64,000 nt of DNA from Peribacillus simplex (GTDB lineage Bacteria > Bacillota > Bacilli > Bacillales > DSM-1321). Below the pieces are notes generated by a model. The model was not told the origin of the DNA and searched no databases. It worked only from the letters and a program-made list of their open reading frames with translations. Position numbers and translations under genes: made by a program. Of the stretch, positions 9,010 through 16,969 are shown piece by piece. Positions within the stretch are counted from its first letter, which is position 1, and each line of letters starts with the position of its first letter. Location of the stretch: NCBI RefSeq assembly GCF_900156045.1, contig NZ_FTMX01000001.1, positions 372,001-436,000 of the forward strand. Reading direction: 5' to 3'.

Positions 9010-9881
9010 TGCAGGCAGAGGGTCCGATCAAACCATTTCCTTCTCCTACTGGCCAGGATATAGATAAAATGCTACTTGAACGACTATCCAAAAAGCCCTT
9101 CTCGAAATCCTCGATCTCCATTAGGTTGAGTGTGCTGGTACTAGCAGTTTTGACCATATATGCTTTTGCCAGTTTTGATTATAAGGATGTTAAACTGTGG
9201 GACGCGCTATTATTGACCGTCGATAATTTGAAGACCATGTTTTTTGAGCCGCATTTGAAGCACTTTACCTTCACCCAAGCGCTTTATCAGGTGTCGGTTA
9301 CATTAGGTTTAGCTTTCTTAACGACAATATTTGGTGCAATCATTGCTTTGATGTTGGGACTATTAGCGGCTGGAAATATCTCGTCCAAGTCATTATCGAT
9401 TGCCATAAAGGGATCGGTTGCCCTGATTAGAGCCGTGCCTACCGTGTTATGGGTCCTCATTTTTGCAGTCGCTGCAGGGTTGGGCAGTGTAGCGGCAGTT
9501 ATAGGGATGACGTTTCACTCCATAAGTTACCTTGTAAAGGCCTACTCGGAATCCTTCGAGGAAATTGATAAAGGTGCTATAGAAGCCCTGCAAGCAAGCG
9601 GAGCGAATTGGTGGCAAATCGTGTTCCAAGTCATCATTCCATCTTCGATCACTTATATCATTTCATGGACTTTCATGCGCTTTGAAATCAATTTTGCAGT
9701 GGCGGTCGCAATGGGTGCAGCGGCAGGCGCAGGAGGAATCGGCTTCGATATGTTCATGGCAAGTGGATTTTACTTCGACTTGAGTGAAATTGGAGCAATC
9801 ACTTATTTTATCCTGATGATTGCAATCTGCCTTGAAATCTTCGCAACACAAATCAAAAGGAAACTAAAAGTATCATCTTGA
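9006..9881 (+). CDS. phnE: PhnE2, phosphonate ABC transporter permease
   Basis: 291 residues, paralogous to the preceding permease. It shares the EAA-loop pattern (EALQASGANWWQIVFQV, then IIPSSITYIISW) and membrane-segment layout, with a longer N-terminal cytoplasmic part. The start ATG 9006 overlaps the upstream stop (ATGA); GAGGAGGG (8991-8998) precedes it. Two PhnE permeases in a row are common in Bacillales. It is the last gene of the operon and is followed by a hairpin at 9961-9984. Confidence 0.92.
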   Translation: MMQAEGPIKPFPSPTGQDIDKMLLERLSKKPFSKSSISIRLSVLVLAVLTIYAFASFDYKDVKLWDALLLTVDNLKTMFFEPHLKHFTFTQALYQVSVTLGLAFLTTIFGAIIALMLGLLAAGNISSKSLSIAIKGSVALIRAVPTVLWVLIFAVAAGLGSVAAVIGMTFHSISYLVKAYSESFEEIDKGAIEALQASGANWWQIVFQVIIPSSITYIISWTFMRFEINFAVAVAMGAAAGAGGIGFDMFMASGFYFDLSEIGAITYFILMIAICLEIFATQIKRKLKVSS

Positions 9882-9960
9882 TGCCAGAATAGGAAATATG
9901 GTTTCTATCATATTGGTGCAGCCCCGAAAGTTGAGTTCGTTTCATAGAATGCATGAAAGA

Positions 9961-9992
9961 AGACCACAAAAAATGAAGTGGTCTCTTTGTTT
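9961..9992 (+). terminator. Probable terminator of the phn operon
   Basis: AGACCAC (9961-9967) pairs with GTGGTCT (9978-9984) and is followed by CTTTGTTT. The stem is perfect but short and the T-run is broken, so it is moderate evidence. Confidence 0.5.
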
Positions 9993-10029
9993 GGAAATCG
10001 ATTTAAATGTTGCCATTGCCATGAAAGGC

Positions 10030-10533
10030 TTATATAAGGGCGGACTTTATTTCTTGTATCTGTTTGATATGCCTTTGTTCATGTAAGGATAATAATTCAA
10101 TCCATTGATCCAATGAGAGGTCCCCGAATAGGGGATGCTTGGCTTTCTTTCTATTTAACAAGATATCTGAATCCATATCATAAAGAACCTGTAATAATCG
10201 ATCCCTAGATTCTCCCAGCAAATCCATAAGGCTCGATAATTGAAATGGGGTTGAAGAGGGTGAAACGATGTCAGGGGCTACGAATTTCTTTTTTCTATTA
10301 GTAACCAGGTAAATGTTTTTTTGAATGATATTATTAAAATCCCTTTCCCGAATGCCATTTGTTATGGCTTCTGTAAAAACCTGTTCCGTAAGATATAAAT
10401 GATGGCAAATTTGGGCGATGCCCCATACTTCAGGTGCTGGCTTATGGTGGAGCATATTTTCATCCAACTCCGTAATTTCCTCTATTAACTGTTTCCTTGA
10501 TTCGAATAGCAAATCATACTCGATATAGTTCAT
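10030..10533 (-). CDS. DinB-like putative metal-dependent protein
   Basis: 167 residues, DinB/YfiT-type four-helix bundle. The first helix carries a histidine in WGIAQICHHLYLTE and the last helix carries LHEQRHIKQIQEI, which would supply the usual metal-binding histidines. Family members are linked to bacillithiol or other thiol transfer and to damage-induced genes, but the specific substrate cannot be read here. The start is ATG 10533, preceded on its strand by AAGGGGAG. The reading frame stays open upstream for 58 codons, but those codons lack a binding site and resemble spacer. It converges on the phn operon. Confidence 0.8.
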   Translation of the reverse strand: MNYIEYDLLFESRKQLIEEITELDENMLHHKPAPEVWGIAQICHHLYLTEQVFTEAITNGIRERDFNNIIQKNIYLVTNRKKKFVAPDIVSPSSTPFQLSSLMDLLGESRDRLLQVLYDMDSDILLNRKKAKHPLFGDLSLDQWIELLSLHEQRHIKQIQEIKSALI

Positions 10534-10894
10534 GAGAACTCCCCTTTTGTGACACCCCCATATGAAAGCATCACTGAATTTTTGATATAGGAAAAAAATA
10601 AAGGGATATCTGATTGCATAAAGAATGCATAAAAACGACGGAAAAAACACCTGATTTAAAGTTGGATCCATGGATAGTAGTGCTTCATGTTTGCCGGAGT
10701 GTGACACTATGCTTTTAAGCAGGGTTTAGAAAGAGTTTAAAAGATGTCTCGCATGTACAACGAAAAGAAATGTTTTCAATGGTATTAATAATGTTTGGAG
10801 GAAGAAATACAGATCCGGAGTAAGGTCTGTATTTCCGGTGTATTCATTTTTTCAGGTGCGTTGATACCCTAATGCCTATGCACATTACTTAAGT
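10534..10894. other. Intergenic region between the DinB-like and TetR genes
   Basis: No coding sequence is supported. An interrupted hairpin is present (AAATACAGATCC at 10805-10816 with GGTCTGTATTT at 10824-10834, one bulged base). It may end the tetR transcript, although no T-run follows on that strand. Confidence 0.4.
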
Positions 10895-11491
10895 TTATGC
10901 CTGTAATTGACGCATTACTTGGTTAACGGAAACCTTAATGGGATGGATATCTTTTGAATTCCATAATAAAAGTCCTTGATTAAGTGAAATAAAGTATATG
11001 GCAAGTTCCAATGGATCACCATCCACAAAAATTCCTCCCTGCTGTCCTTTACTGATAATACGGGCAATCCCTTTCATGGCTGTAGCATATTTTTGATTCA
11101 ATTGTTGTTTAATCTCATTAGAGAGCGTGTCAGAATGCTGGGCTTCATTAACAAGAACACGGCGGTCCGATGCTTCCTCTGGTGAACCGGAAAAAGTGAG
11201 TTCGGTGAACCAAACCAGTTGATCCCAAGGTGTGCCCTTTCTATTTTCCGCTTCATTCACTGTTTCAATAAACATATCCAGTACGTTCATGATAATGGAA
11301 ACATAAATATTCTCTTTTGATTTGAAGTAATGGTAAAAGAGTCCATGACTTAAATTCACGGATGAAGTAATATCGCTGATTTTTGTTGCGGCAAAGCCCT
11401 TGCGTGCGAAAATCTTCAGTGCAGCACTACTGATTTCCTCATAGCGTTGATCTCGGATTATCTTAAATTGTTCATCATTTTTTGGAGCCAT
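10895..11491 (-). CDS. TetR-family transcriptional repressor
   Basis: 198 residues. An N-terminal TetR helix-turn-helix is clear: ISSAALKIFARKGFAATKIS, then DITSSVNLSHGLFYHYFKSKENIY. The C-terminal ligand domain is of the generic all-helical type. The start is ATG 11491, behind GAGGAA on the minus strand; an ATG twelve codons upstream has no binding site. It is divergent from the SDR gene at 11863. The 370-base space between them carries two matching 16-bp palindromes, so it probably represses the SDR gene and perhaps itself. Confidence 0.9.
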   Translation of the reverse strand: MAPKNDEQFKIIRDQRYEEISSAALKIFARKGFAATKISDITSSVNLSHGLFYHYFKSKENIYVSIIMNVLDMFIETVNEAENRKGTPWDQLVWFTELTFSGSPEEASDRRVLVNEAQHSDTLSNEIKQQLNQKYATAMKGIARIISKGQQGGIFVDGDPLELAIYFISLNQGLLLWNSKDIHPIKVSVNQVMRQLQA

Positions 11492-11689
11492 CGTTGATTC
11501 CTCACTTGCTGAATAATATTTCATCATTAGGGCTTATTTGAAAAAAAGACCGGTAGGAAATTCTTCTGTTCATAAACACTCTACCATATAAGTTTAGCAT
11601 AAAAAATAGTGAGGGGGCTTTTAACATTCACTAACTTATTTCGATGGAAAAGGGTGATTCTCCTCGTTTTTCAGCAAATACATTTTTGA

Positions 11690-11729
11690 TTGACTCATCA
11701 GTCAACTTTTTGATTGACTTACAAGTCAA
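11690..11729. promoter_or_regulatory. Twin TetR operator palindromes
   Basis: TTGACTCATCAGTCAA (11690-11705) and TTGACTTACAAGTCAA (11714-11729) share the arms TTGACT and AGTCAA, with centres 24 bases apart. They lie between the divergent TetR and SDR genes. The second copy covers the -35 hexamer of the proposed SDR promoter. Length and symmetry suit a TetR dimer; binding by the adjacent regulator is inference. Confidence 0.75.
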
Positions 11730-11742
11730 CGTTATATATTAT
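11714..11742 (+). promoter_or_regulatory. Sigma-A promoter candidate for the SDR gene
   Basis: The -35 is TTGACT (11714-11719) and the -10 is TATTAT (11737-11742), with a 17-base spacer. The -35 sits inside an operator palindrome, which would give steric repression. Confidence 0.6.
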
Positions 11743-11862
11743 GGGTTCATGCTCATGTGCATATTCACAATCCTGATTTAAAAAAGCATGATTGAATGCT
11801 ATATGCATAGAGGCAGTTCATTGCATTTCAAAAATACATGTATATAAAAAGGGGATAGAAAA

Positions 11863-12618
11863 ATGAGTAGACTTCAAGGGAAAACCGCTATCATCACTGG
11901 TGCAGCTGGCGGAATTGGTAAAGGTATGGCCATGGCTTTTGTTAAAGAAGGAGCAAAAGTGGCAATCATCGATTTAAATGAAGAGCTTGGGAACCAAACG
12001 ATAAAAGACTTACAAGAATATCAACCTGAATCCCTATTCATCCAAGCTAATCTTGCAGAGCATGACAAATTGGCTTCAATCGTTAAAGAAGTGGCTGATA
12101 AATTCGGGAAAATTGATATCTTGGTAAATAATGCACACGCTTCACGAATGGCGTCCATTGCTGACACAACACAAAAAGAATTGGATTTATCCTTTAATAC
12201 GGGATTCTATCCAACCTTCTACCTCATGCAAGCTGCATTGCCTTACTTAAAGGAAACACAGGGTAAAATCATTAACTTTGCATCAGGTGCCGGGATTAAT
12301 GGGGATGTCAATCAAGGTACGTATGCAGCAGCAAAAGAAGCAATCCGAGGAATTACCCGTGTTGCAGCAAATGAATTCGGTCCATTCGGCATCAATGTAA
12401 ATATCATTTCCCCGATCGCCAAATCACCTGGCATGCTTCAATGGGCAGAAGAGCAACCAGAATATTATCAAAACATGCTAGCTAAAATTCCTCTAAGAAG
12501 ACTTGGTGAGCTTGAAAGTGACATCGGACGTACAGCTGTATTCCTGGCAAGTGAGGATTCTGATTATATTACTGGTCAAACAATCATGGTGGATGGCGGT
12601 TCCATTAAATTACGTTAA
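11863..12618 (+). CDS. Short-chain dehydrogenase/reductase
   Basis: 251 residues, classical SDR. The cofactor motif is TGAAGGIGKGMA at about 13-24, the structural motif NNAH follows at about 90, and the catalytic residues lie in FASGAG and YAAAKEAIRG (Tyr/Lys near 154/158). The C-terminal end is VDGGSIKLR. The acidic DLNEE after the second beta strand suggests NAD(H) preference. The substrate is unknown. Control by the divergent TetR repressor through the twin palindromes upstream is likely. Confidence 0.9.
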   Translation: MSRLQGKTAIITGAAGGIGKGMAMAFVKEGAKVAIIDLNEELGNQTIKDLQEYQPESLFIQANLAEHDKLASIVKEVADKFGKIDILVNNAHASRMASIADTTQKELDLSFNTGFYPTFYLMQAALPYLKETQGKIINFASGAGINGDVNQGTYAAAKEAIRGITRVAANEFGPFGINVNIISPIAKSPGMLQWAEEQPEYYQNMLAKIPLRRLGELESDIGRTAVFLASEDSDYITGQTIMVDGGSIKLR

Positions 12619-12663
12619 GTTCATTGGCTAAGAATCCGTTACTTAGTCGAAACTTTGTTCAGC

Positions 12664-12831
12664 ATGTTGCTGGGCTTGGGATATGATGTTACATTTGCGG
12701 GTGATGCAATGGGAGGCTGGTCGATTGGTGTGTTACTAGGTGCTTTAGCCTTCGGTGTTCAAACAAATATATTTAAACAGGACGGAAGAATTATTTCCCG
12801 TCCTGTTTCTCTTGAAGAAGGAAACAATTAG
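12664..12831 (+). pseudogene. Possible 3' remnant of a membrane-protein gene
   Basis: A 55-codon open frame encodes a hydrophobic stretch (about MGGWSIGVLLGALAFG) followed by a short polar tail ending EEGNN. The frame stays open back to the SDR stop at 12618 but has no ribosome binding site. It reads like the last helix and tail of a transporter whose front is missing. Its 3' part coincides with a hairpin (12775-12808). It could also be chance coding in a leader or terminator region. I cannot name the family. Confidence 0.35.
12775..12808 (+). terminator. Hairpin, possible terminator after the SDR gene
   Basis: AAACAGGACGG (12775-12785) pairs perfectly with CCGTCCTGTTT (12798-12808), an 11-bp stem with a 12-base loop. 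Only CTCTTG follows, so the U-tract is weak. Confidence 0.55.
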
Positions 12832-12900
12832 AAAAGTTGCTAACGCAATGGGGAGCTTATAAACTGAAGATAGTCAAATGAACGAGGATGGTGATTGCCA

Positions 12901-13569
12901 ATGGCTAAAACAATAGTAGAAAAACTGAATTTACATAAATATGAAAGGGTGGCAGTCTTGAATCTGCCAGCCGGGGCGGATTATTTAGCAGAGCTGCCGG
13001 ATTACGATACAGAGCTTAATGAAAGTGCCTATGATCTTATATTTGCTTTTGTATTGGATATGGATTCTTTAAAAGGAATCGTGGATAAGGTGATCGAGAA
13101 AAATCATTTGAGTAAAAACGGTTATATTTTTTTGGCTTACCCCAAGAAAGGTAATAAAGAATATGCTACATATATTCATCGTGATGATCTGATGCAAGGC
13201 CTTGGTGCGGATGATGACGGTTATGTTGGCTCGAGTGACCTGAAGTTTGCACGTATGGTCGGGTTGGATGATGTCTTTACGGTAGTCGGACTGAAAGAAG
13301 ATTCGAAAAATAGGAACCGTCCATCTACTAAAGCAAGCCAATCAGTAGATGATTATATCGAAATGATTTCTGAAATTGAGAAAGATTTGCAGGATTCTCC
13401 TGATTTGCTTGCGTTCTATCAATCACTTACCCCGGGGTATCGCAAGGATTGGGCCCGTTACGTGTATAGTGCAAAACAAGAGGCGACCCAAGTGAAACGG
13501 CGCCAGGAAATGAAAACGATTTTAGGGGAAGGTTACAAGAGCAGGGATCTATATCGAAGAAATAAATGA
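12901..13569 (+). CDS. YdeI/OmdA-type protein of unknown function
   Basis: 222 residues. The N-terminal half resembles small DUF3052-like domains (YDLIFAFVLDMDSL, then GYIFLAYPKKG). The C-terminal part has the bacteriocin-protection YdeI/OmpD-associated pattern: FYQSLTPGYRKDWARYVYSAKQEATQVKRRQ. The family is widespread and poorly understood. The start is ATG 12901 behind AGGATGGTGA; a TTG two codons upstream is less likely. It is monocistronic as far as can be seen. Confidence 0.7.
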   Translation: MAKTIVEKLNLHKYERVAVLNLPAGADYLAELPDYDTELNESAYDLIFAFVLDMDSLKGIVDKVIEKNHLSKNGYIFLAYPKKGNKEYATYIHRDDLMQGLGADDDGYVGSSDLKFARMVGLDDVFTVVGLKEDSKNRNRPSTKASQSVDDYIEMISEIEKDLQDSPDLLAFYQSLTPGYRKDWARYVYSAKQEATQVKRRQEMKTILGEGYKSRDLYRRNK

Positions 13570-13650
13570 GGGTGGGGAATGTCTTCCATTCTCTTTTTAT
13601 CTTGTTCTGTTCATCCTATCAAAAGCATATACTAGACCGAATCCGAACTT

Positions 13651-13671
13651 AAATCGTAATAATTATGATTT
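13651..13671. promoter_or_regulatory. Zur box upstream of the YcgR/YcgQ-like pair
   Basis: A 21-base palindrome has 10-base arms around a central A. The core TCGTAATAATTATGA (13654-13668) differs from the Bacillus Zur consensus TCGTAATnATTACGA at one position. It lies 16 bases before the permease start codon and 3 bases before its ribosome binding site, where a repressor would block initiation. Confidence 0.8.
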
Positions 13672-13686
13672 GCGAGGTGGTAGAAT

Positions 13687-14703
13687 ATGCTTTTGAAACG
13701 ATACACGGGAAATTTGCTGTTAGTGGTTCTGCTGTTCTTGATGCTGGCATTCTTTTTTCTAGGCGATGTATTCATTCCCGAAGCGATTGATTTCTCAGGT
13801 TACCCGATGCTTCACTCCGTGTTCGTCGTATTTTTGGGATTGTTTTTAGAATCGATTCCTTTCCTGTTCCTGGGGGCCATTGCCTCATCGTTCATCCAGT
13901 TGTTCATCAGTGAAGAAATCATTCAGCGGATGATCCCAAAAAGACCCCTGACGGCCATTTTTGCTGCGATAGGGGCGGCGCTGGTCATTCCGGTTTGCGA
14001 ATGTGCAATCATCCCGGTCGTCCGGAGATTGATCCAAAAGGGTGTCCCGGTCCATGCAGGTGTGGTTTTGCTCGTAACTGCCCCAATATTGAATGTCATC
14101 GTGTTCGGCTCCACTTATTATGCGTTCCAAAATAATCCGGCCATTCTATATGGAAGAATCATTCTTTGTGTCCTGACGGCCATAATCGCAGGTTTATTCA
14201 TTCATATATTCAGCACTAAAGATGTGGTGAAAGAGGAGAAGCTGGAACTGGTACTGGTACACGGGCATGAACATGATATTCAGTCCAGTAAATGGACAAG
14301 CTTCATTGAACATACTTCACAGGAGTTTTTTATGGTCGGCAGATACTTTATCATCGGGGCCTTGTTTGCCAGTGTTTTTCAAGTGTTGATGGATCGGTCC
14401 GTGATGGCCGATATTGGTCAGGCGCCAATAAAAGGCACGGCATTGATGATGGGAATAGCATTTGTGCTTTCACTCTGTTCATCAGCTGATGCATTCGTTG
14501 CCGCCTCCTTTTCCCATAGCTTTCTGCCAGGCTCCATACTCGGTTTCCTTGTATTTGGTCCCATGCTGGATTTGAAAAATGTCCTGATCATGATGTCCTG
14601 TTTTAAGCGGAGCTTCGTCGTCACGTATGTCCTGCTTGTTTTCGCAGTCGTCTTCAGCCTCTGCCTGATTGCAGGCGGATTGATCAGTAAGGGGGGCTTC
14701 TGA
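13687..14703 (+). CDS. YcgR-like permease (COG0701/DUF318 family)
   Basis: 338 residues with about eight to ten membrane helices and a histidine-containing cytoplasmic loop (VLVHGHEHDIQ near 195-205). Family signatures are ESIPFLFLGAI, PVCECAIIPVVRRLIQKGVP with a cysteine pair, and LSLCSSADAFVAASF. These proteins are predicted permeases whose substrate is unproven. The Zur box upstream and metal-binding residues here and in the partner suggest a role in zinc stress. GAGGTGG precedes ATG 13687. It overlaps its partner gene (TGATG). Confidence 0.85.
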   Translation: MLLKRYTGNLLLVVLLFLMLAFFFLGDVFIPEAIDFSGYPMLHSVFVVFLGLFLESIPFLFLGAIASSFIQLFISEEIIQRMIPKRPLTAIFAAIGAALVIPVCECAIIPVVRRLIQKGVPVHAGVVLLVTAPILNVIVFGSTYYAFQNNPAILYGRIILCVLTAIIAGLFIHIFSTKDVVKEEKLELVLVHGHEHDIQSSKWTSFIEHTSQEFFMVGRYFIIGALFASVFQVLMDRSVMADIGQAPIKGTALMMGIAFVLSLCSSADAFVAASFSHSFLPGSILGFLVFGPMLDLKNVLIMMSCFKRSFVVTYVLLVFAVVFSLCLIAGGLISKGGF

Positions 14704-15467
14704 TGAAACGTTTATTTATCCAAAGACTTGAAGGATTGCTGCTGCTTGGACTGGGTCTCATGATCTTTAAATTGTATGTTTCAGGATATTTAACGAAATT
14801 GATTGCACCCAAAATGATTCCATATGCATTGGCGGCGCTTTTTGCCTTTTTAGTGATCAGCCTTATCCGAATGAAAAAACAAAAACAAGGTGGACATCAT
14901 TGTGATTGCGGATCGAATGGAGAGTCTTCCGCGTCCGCACTGATCCTGAAATATAGTTTGTTCTTCATTCCGATTCTTCTGGGCTTCATCTTGACCGATT
15001 TTACATTAAGCGGTGAAGTGTTGGCGAAAAGGGGGCTGGCGAAGCAGAAGGCACAGATGGTAAGTTCATATGATTCAGGGAAACATGCGAATGGGGAGAA
15101 AATCTCCGTAACCGATGATAATTATTTTGAAGTGCTGGATGATTTACTGAACAACCTCGATACGATCGAGGGGAAGGAAATAGAGATTTCGGGGTTCATA
15201 TACCGTGAGGATGCATTTACGAAAAAACAAATGGCCATCTCCCGCCTCTCCATGTCCTGCTGTGTGGTCGATGCGACGTTATACGGATATATGGTCAACG
15301 GGAATGTGGAAGGAATGAAGACAAATGATTGGTATACGATTACAGGGACGTTAAAAAAAGGAAACTATAAAGGGGAACCCGTACCTGTGATCGATTTAAA
15401 AGAGTCGAAGAAAATAAAGGCGCCCGAAGAAGCTTATTTATATGAAAATGTACAAATCATTCAGTAG
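14703..15467 (+). CDS. YcgQ-like membrane protein, TIGR03943 family
   Basis: 254 residues. Two N-terminal membrane helices flank a cytoplasmic loop with HHCDCGS near residue 65. A third helix (FFIPILLGFILTDF) is followed by an extracytoplasmic domain with SGFIYREDAF and a CC pair in LSMSCCVVDATLYGYMV. It is always encoded next to a COG0701 permease, as here, where the genes overlap by one base. The HHCDC loop could bind a transition metal. Joint control by the Zur box is inference. Confidence 0.82.
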   Translation: MKRLFIQRLEGLLLLGLGLMIFKLYVSGYLTKLIAPKMIPYALAALFAFLVISLIRMKKQKQGGHHCDCGSNGESSASALILKYSLFFIPILLGFILTDFTLSGEVLAKRGLAKQKAQMVSSYDSGKHANGEKISVTDDNYFEVLDDLLNNLDTIEGKEIEISGFIYREDAFTKKQMAISRLSMSCCVVDATLYGYMVNGNVEGMKTNDWYTITGTLKKGNYKGEPVPVIDLKESKKIKAPEEAYLYENVQIIQ

Positions 15468-15534
15468 AATTGGAAAACCCGGCAAAAGGATGGAAATCTT
15501 GCGCTGCGATCGAAAAAAACGGAAACGGCGACAT

Positions 15535-15582
15535 TTGTTCGGGAGCACGTAACATAGTATAATGGCCTTACCATGGATAAGG
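15535..15582 (+). promoter_or_regulatory. Promoter and dyad in front of the Rrf2 gene
   Basis: The -10 is TATAAT (15558-15563) and the -35 is TTGTTC (15535-15540), with a 17-base spacer. Directly downstream, CCTTA (15566-15570) and TAAGG (15578-15582) form a dyad across the expected transcription start. That is a natural position for autoregulation by the encoded Rrf2 repressor. Confidence 0.55.
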
Positions 15583-15599
15583 TGTAAGGGGGGATAATC

Positions 15600-16055
15600 A
15601 TGTCTTCAGGTAATCGAAACAATCAAATCGGGCCGCCGCGGTTTGCTATTGCCATTCACTCTCTGGTTTGGCTCGCACAAAGTGAAAAGCTCCTGACAAG
15701 TTCGGCAATCGCCTTAAAGGTGAAGTCACACGCCACTTTTTTAAGAAGGGTGATGGCCCAGCTTGCAGCTGCGGGGATCGTCGAAACGAAGGAAGGACGG
15801 GAAGGCGGATATAGCATGAAGGTGCCTGCGTATCAGCTTACTTTGGCCGATGTGTATCAAGCGGTAAGGCCGGAATGCCTTGTTTGTTTGGAAACGAGCG
15901 AATGCGGTGAAGTCGGGAAGCAGCTTGATACGGCCTTGGAGGAGATCATGAACGAAGCCGAAAAGGAAACATTGCGCCTGCTAAAGGGCTATACATTGGA
16001 AGAATTCATGAAAAAAGTCGATTTCACCAACTTTGAAAATGAGTGTCTGGGGTAA
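15600..16055 (+). CDS. Rrf2-family transcriptional regulator
   Basis: 151 residues. A winged helix of Rrf2 type (FAIAIHSLVWLAQSE, then LRRVMAQLAAAGIVETKEGREGGY) is followed by a short region with three cysteines, ECLVCLETSEC, near residues 98-108. Such cysteines serve as Fe-S ligands or redox sensors in some Rrf2 proteins. AAGGGGGG precedes ATG 15600. The next gene encodes a thiol oxidoreductase, so a thiol or redox signal is plausible. Confidence 0.88.
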   Translation: MSSGNRNNQIGPPRFAIAIHSLVWLAQSEKLLTSSAIALKVKSHATFLRRVMAQLAAAGIVETKEGREGGYSMKVPAYQLTLADVYQAVRPECLVCLETSECGEVGKQLDTALEEIMNEAEKETLRLLKGYTLEEFMKKVDFTNFENECLG

Positions 16056-16130
16056 TATCCTTGCAAGAGGATACCCAGGATTATATAATGTGCTTAATGC
16101 GATTGCATTTAAAATGAGGAGGTATTTTAC

Positions 16131-16841
16131 ATGAAGGTGGAAATTTGGTCGGATTATCAATGTCCGTTCTGTTATATAGGAAAGCGTCGATTCGAAGAGG
16201 CGTTAAAGCAGTTTGAGAATAAAGATAAGGTAGAGGTTTCATTTCGCAGTTTTGAGTTGAATCCAGAGGCTGAGCGGGATATCAATATGACTCAAAATGA
16301 AATGCTGGCCAAGAAATACGGCATGTCTCCGGCGCAGGTGGAAGCGAGCAGCCAAAACCTGACTCAACAGGCTAAAGAATTGGGACTCGATTATCATTTG
16401 GACAAAGTGGTCTTAACGAATTCGTTCGATGCCCACCGCTTGATGCACTTTGCTGAATCAAAAGGTAAAGAGAAAGAAATGAATGAACGCCTATTTAAAG
16501 CTTACTTTACGGAAGGCAAACATATTGGCGATCACGCTACATTGGCTAGTTTGGCTGAAGAGGTTGGCCTTGAAAAGTCCGAGACGGAGACCATGCTGGC
16601 AGGAACGGCATTCACTGCAGAGGTTAGGGGAAATGAGCAAGAAGGAAGCCTGCTTGGTATTACAGGTGTGCCATTCTTCGTCATTAACCGCAAGTATGGA
16701 ATCTCCGGCGCCCAGCCGACGGAAGCATTCCTGGATACGATAAAAAAAGTATGGGCTGAGGAAAATCCGCTTACAATCGTGAATGATCCAGCAACAGGCG
16801 ACACCTGTACGGACGGATCTTGTAACGTGCCGGAAAAATAA
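16131..16841 (+). CDS. FrnE-like DsbA-family dithiol oxidoreductase
   Basis: 236 residues. A thioredoxin fold with an N-terminal CPFC active site (Cys11, Cys14) in WSDYQCPFCYIGKRRFE, a helical insertion (about 50-140), and the cis-Pro region GVPFFVINRKYGISGAQP. There is no signal peptide, so it is cytoplasmic, like FrnE/YwbO. The extra C-terminal cysteine pair, DTCTDGSCNVPEK, recalls the second CX4C motif of Deinococcus FrnE. A strong terminator follows. It is probably controlled with or by the upstream Rrf2 regulator. Confidence 0.88.
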   Translation: MKVEIWSDYQCPFCYIGKRRFEEALKQFENKDKVEVSFRSFELNPEAERDINMTQNEMLAKKYGMSPAQVEASSQNLTQQAKELGLDYHLDKVVLTNSFDAHRLMHFAESKGKEKEMNERLFKAYFTEGKHIGDHATLASLAEEVGLEKSETETMLAGTAFTAEVRGNEQEGSLLGITGVPFFVINRKYGISGAQPTEAFLDTIKKVWAEENPLTIVNDPATGDTCTDGSCNVPEK

Positions 16842-16854
16842 TGCAGATATGAAG

Positions 16855-16884
16855 AAGGAGACCCAAAACTGGGTCTCCTTTTTT
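16855..16884 (+). terminator. Rho-independent terminator after the FrnE-like gene
   Basis: AAGGAGACCC (16855-16864) pairs with GGGTCTCCTT (16871-16880), followed by TTTT. Confidence 0.9.
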
Positions 16885-16969
16885 ACTTAAAGGAAATGTT
16901 ATGTATGGCAAAGAATATAGTGTACGGGATGGCTTTTCGAAAAAGTCCGAAACGAAAGGGAGCTAAAAT

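Noticed and set aside
10534-10707. N-terminal extension of the DinB-like frame
   Set aside because: Composition changes, no binding site, and a good AAGGGGAG precedes the internal ATG at 10533.
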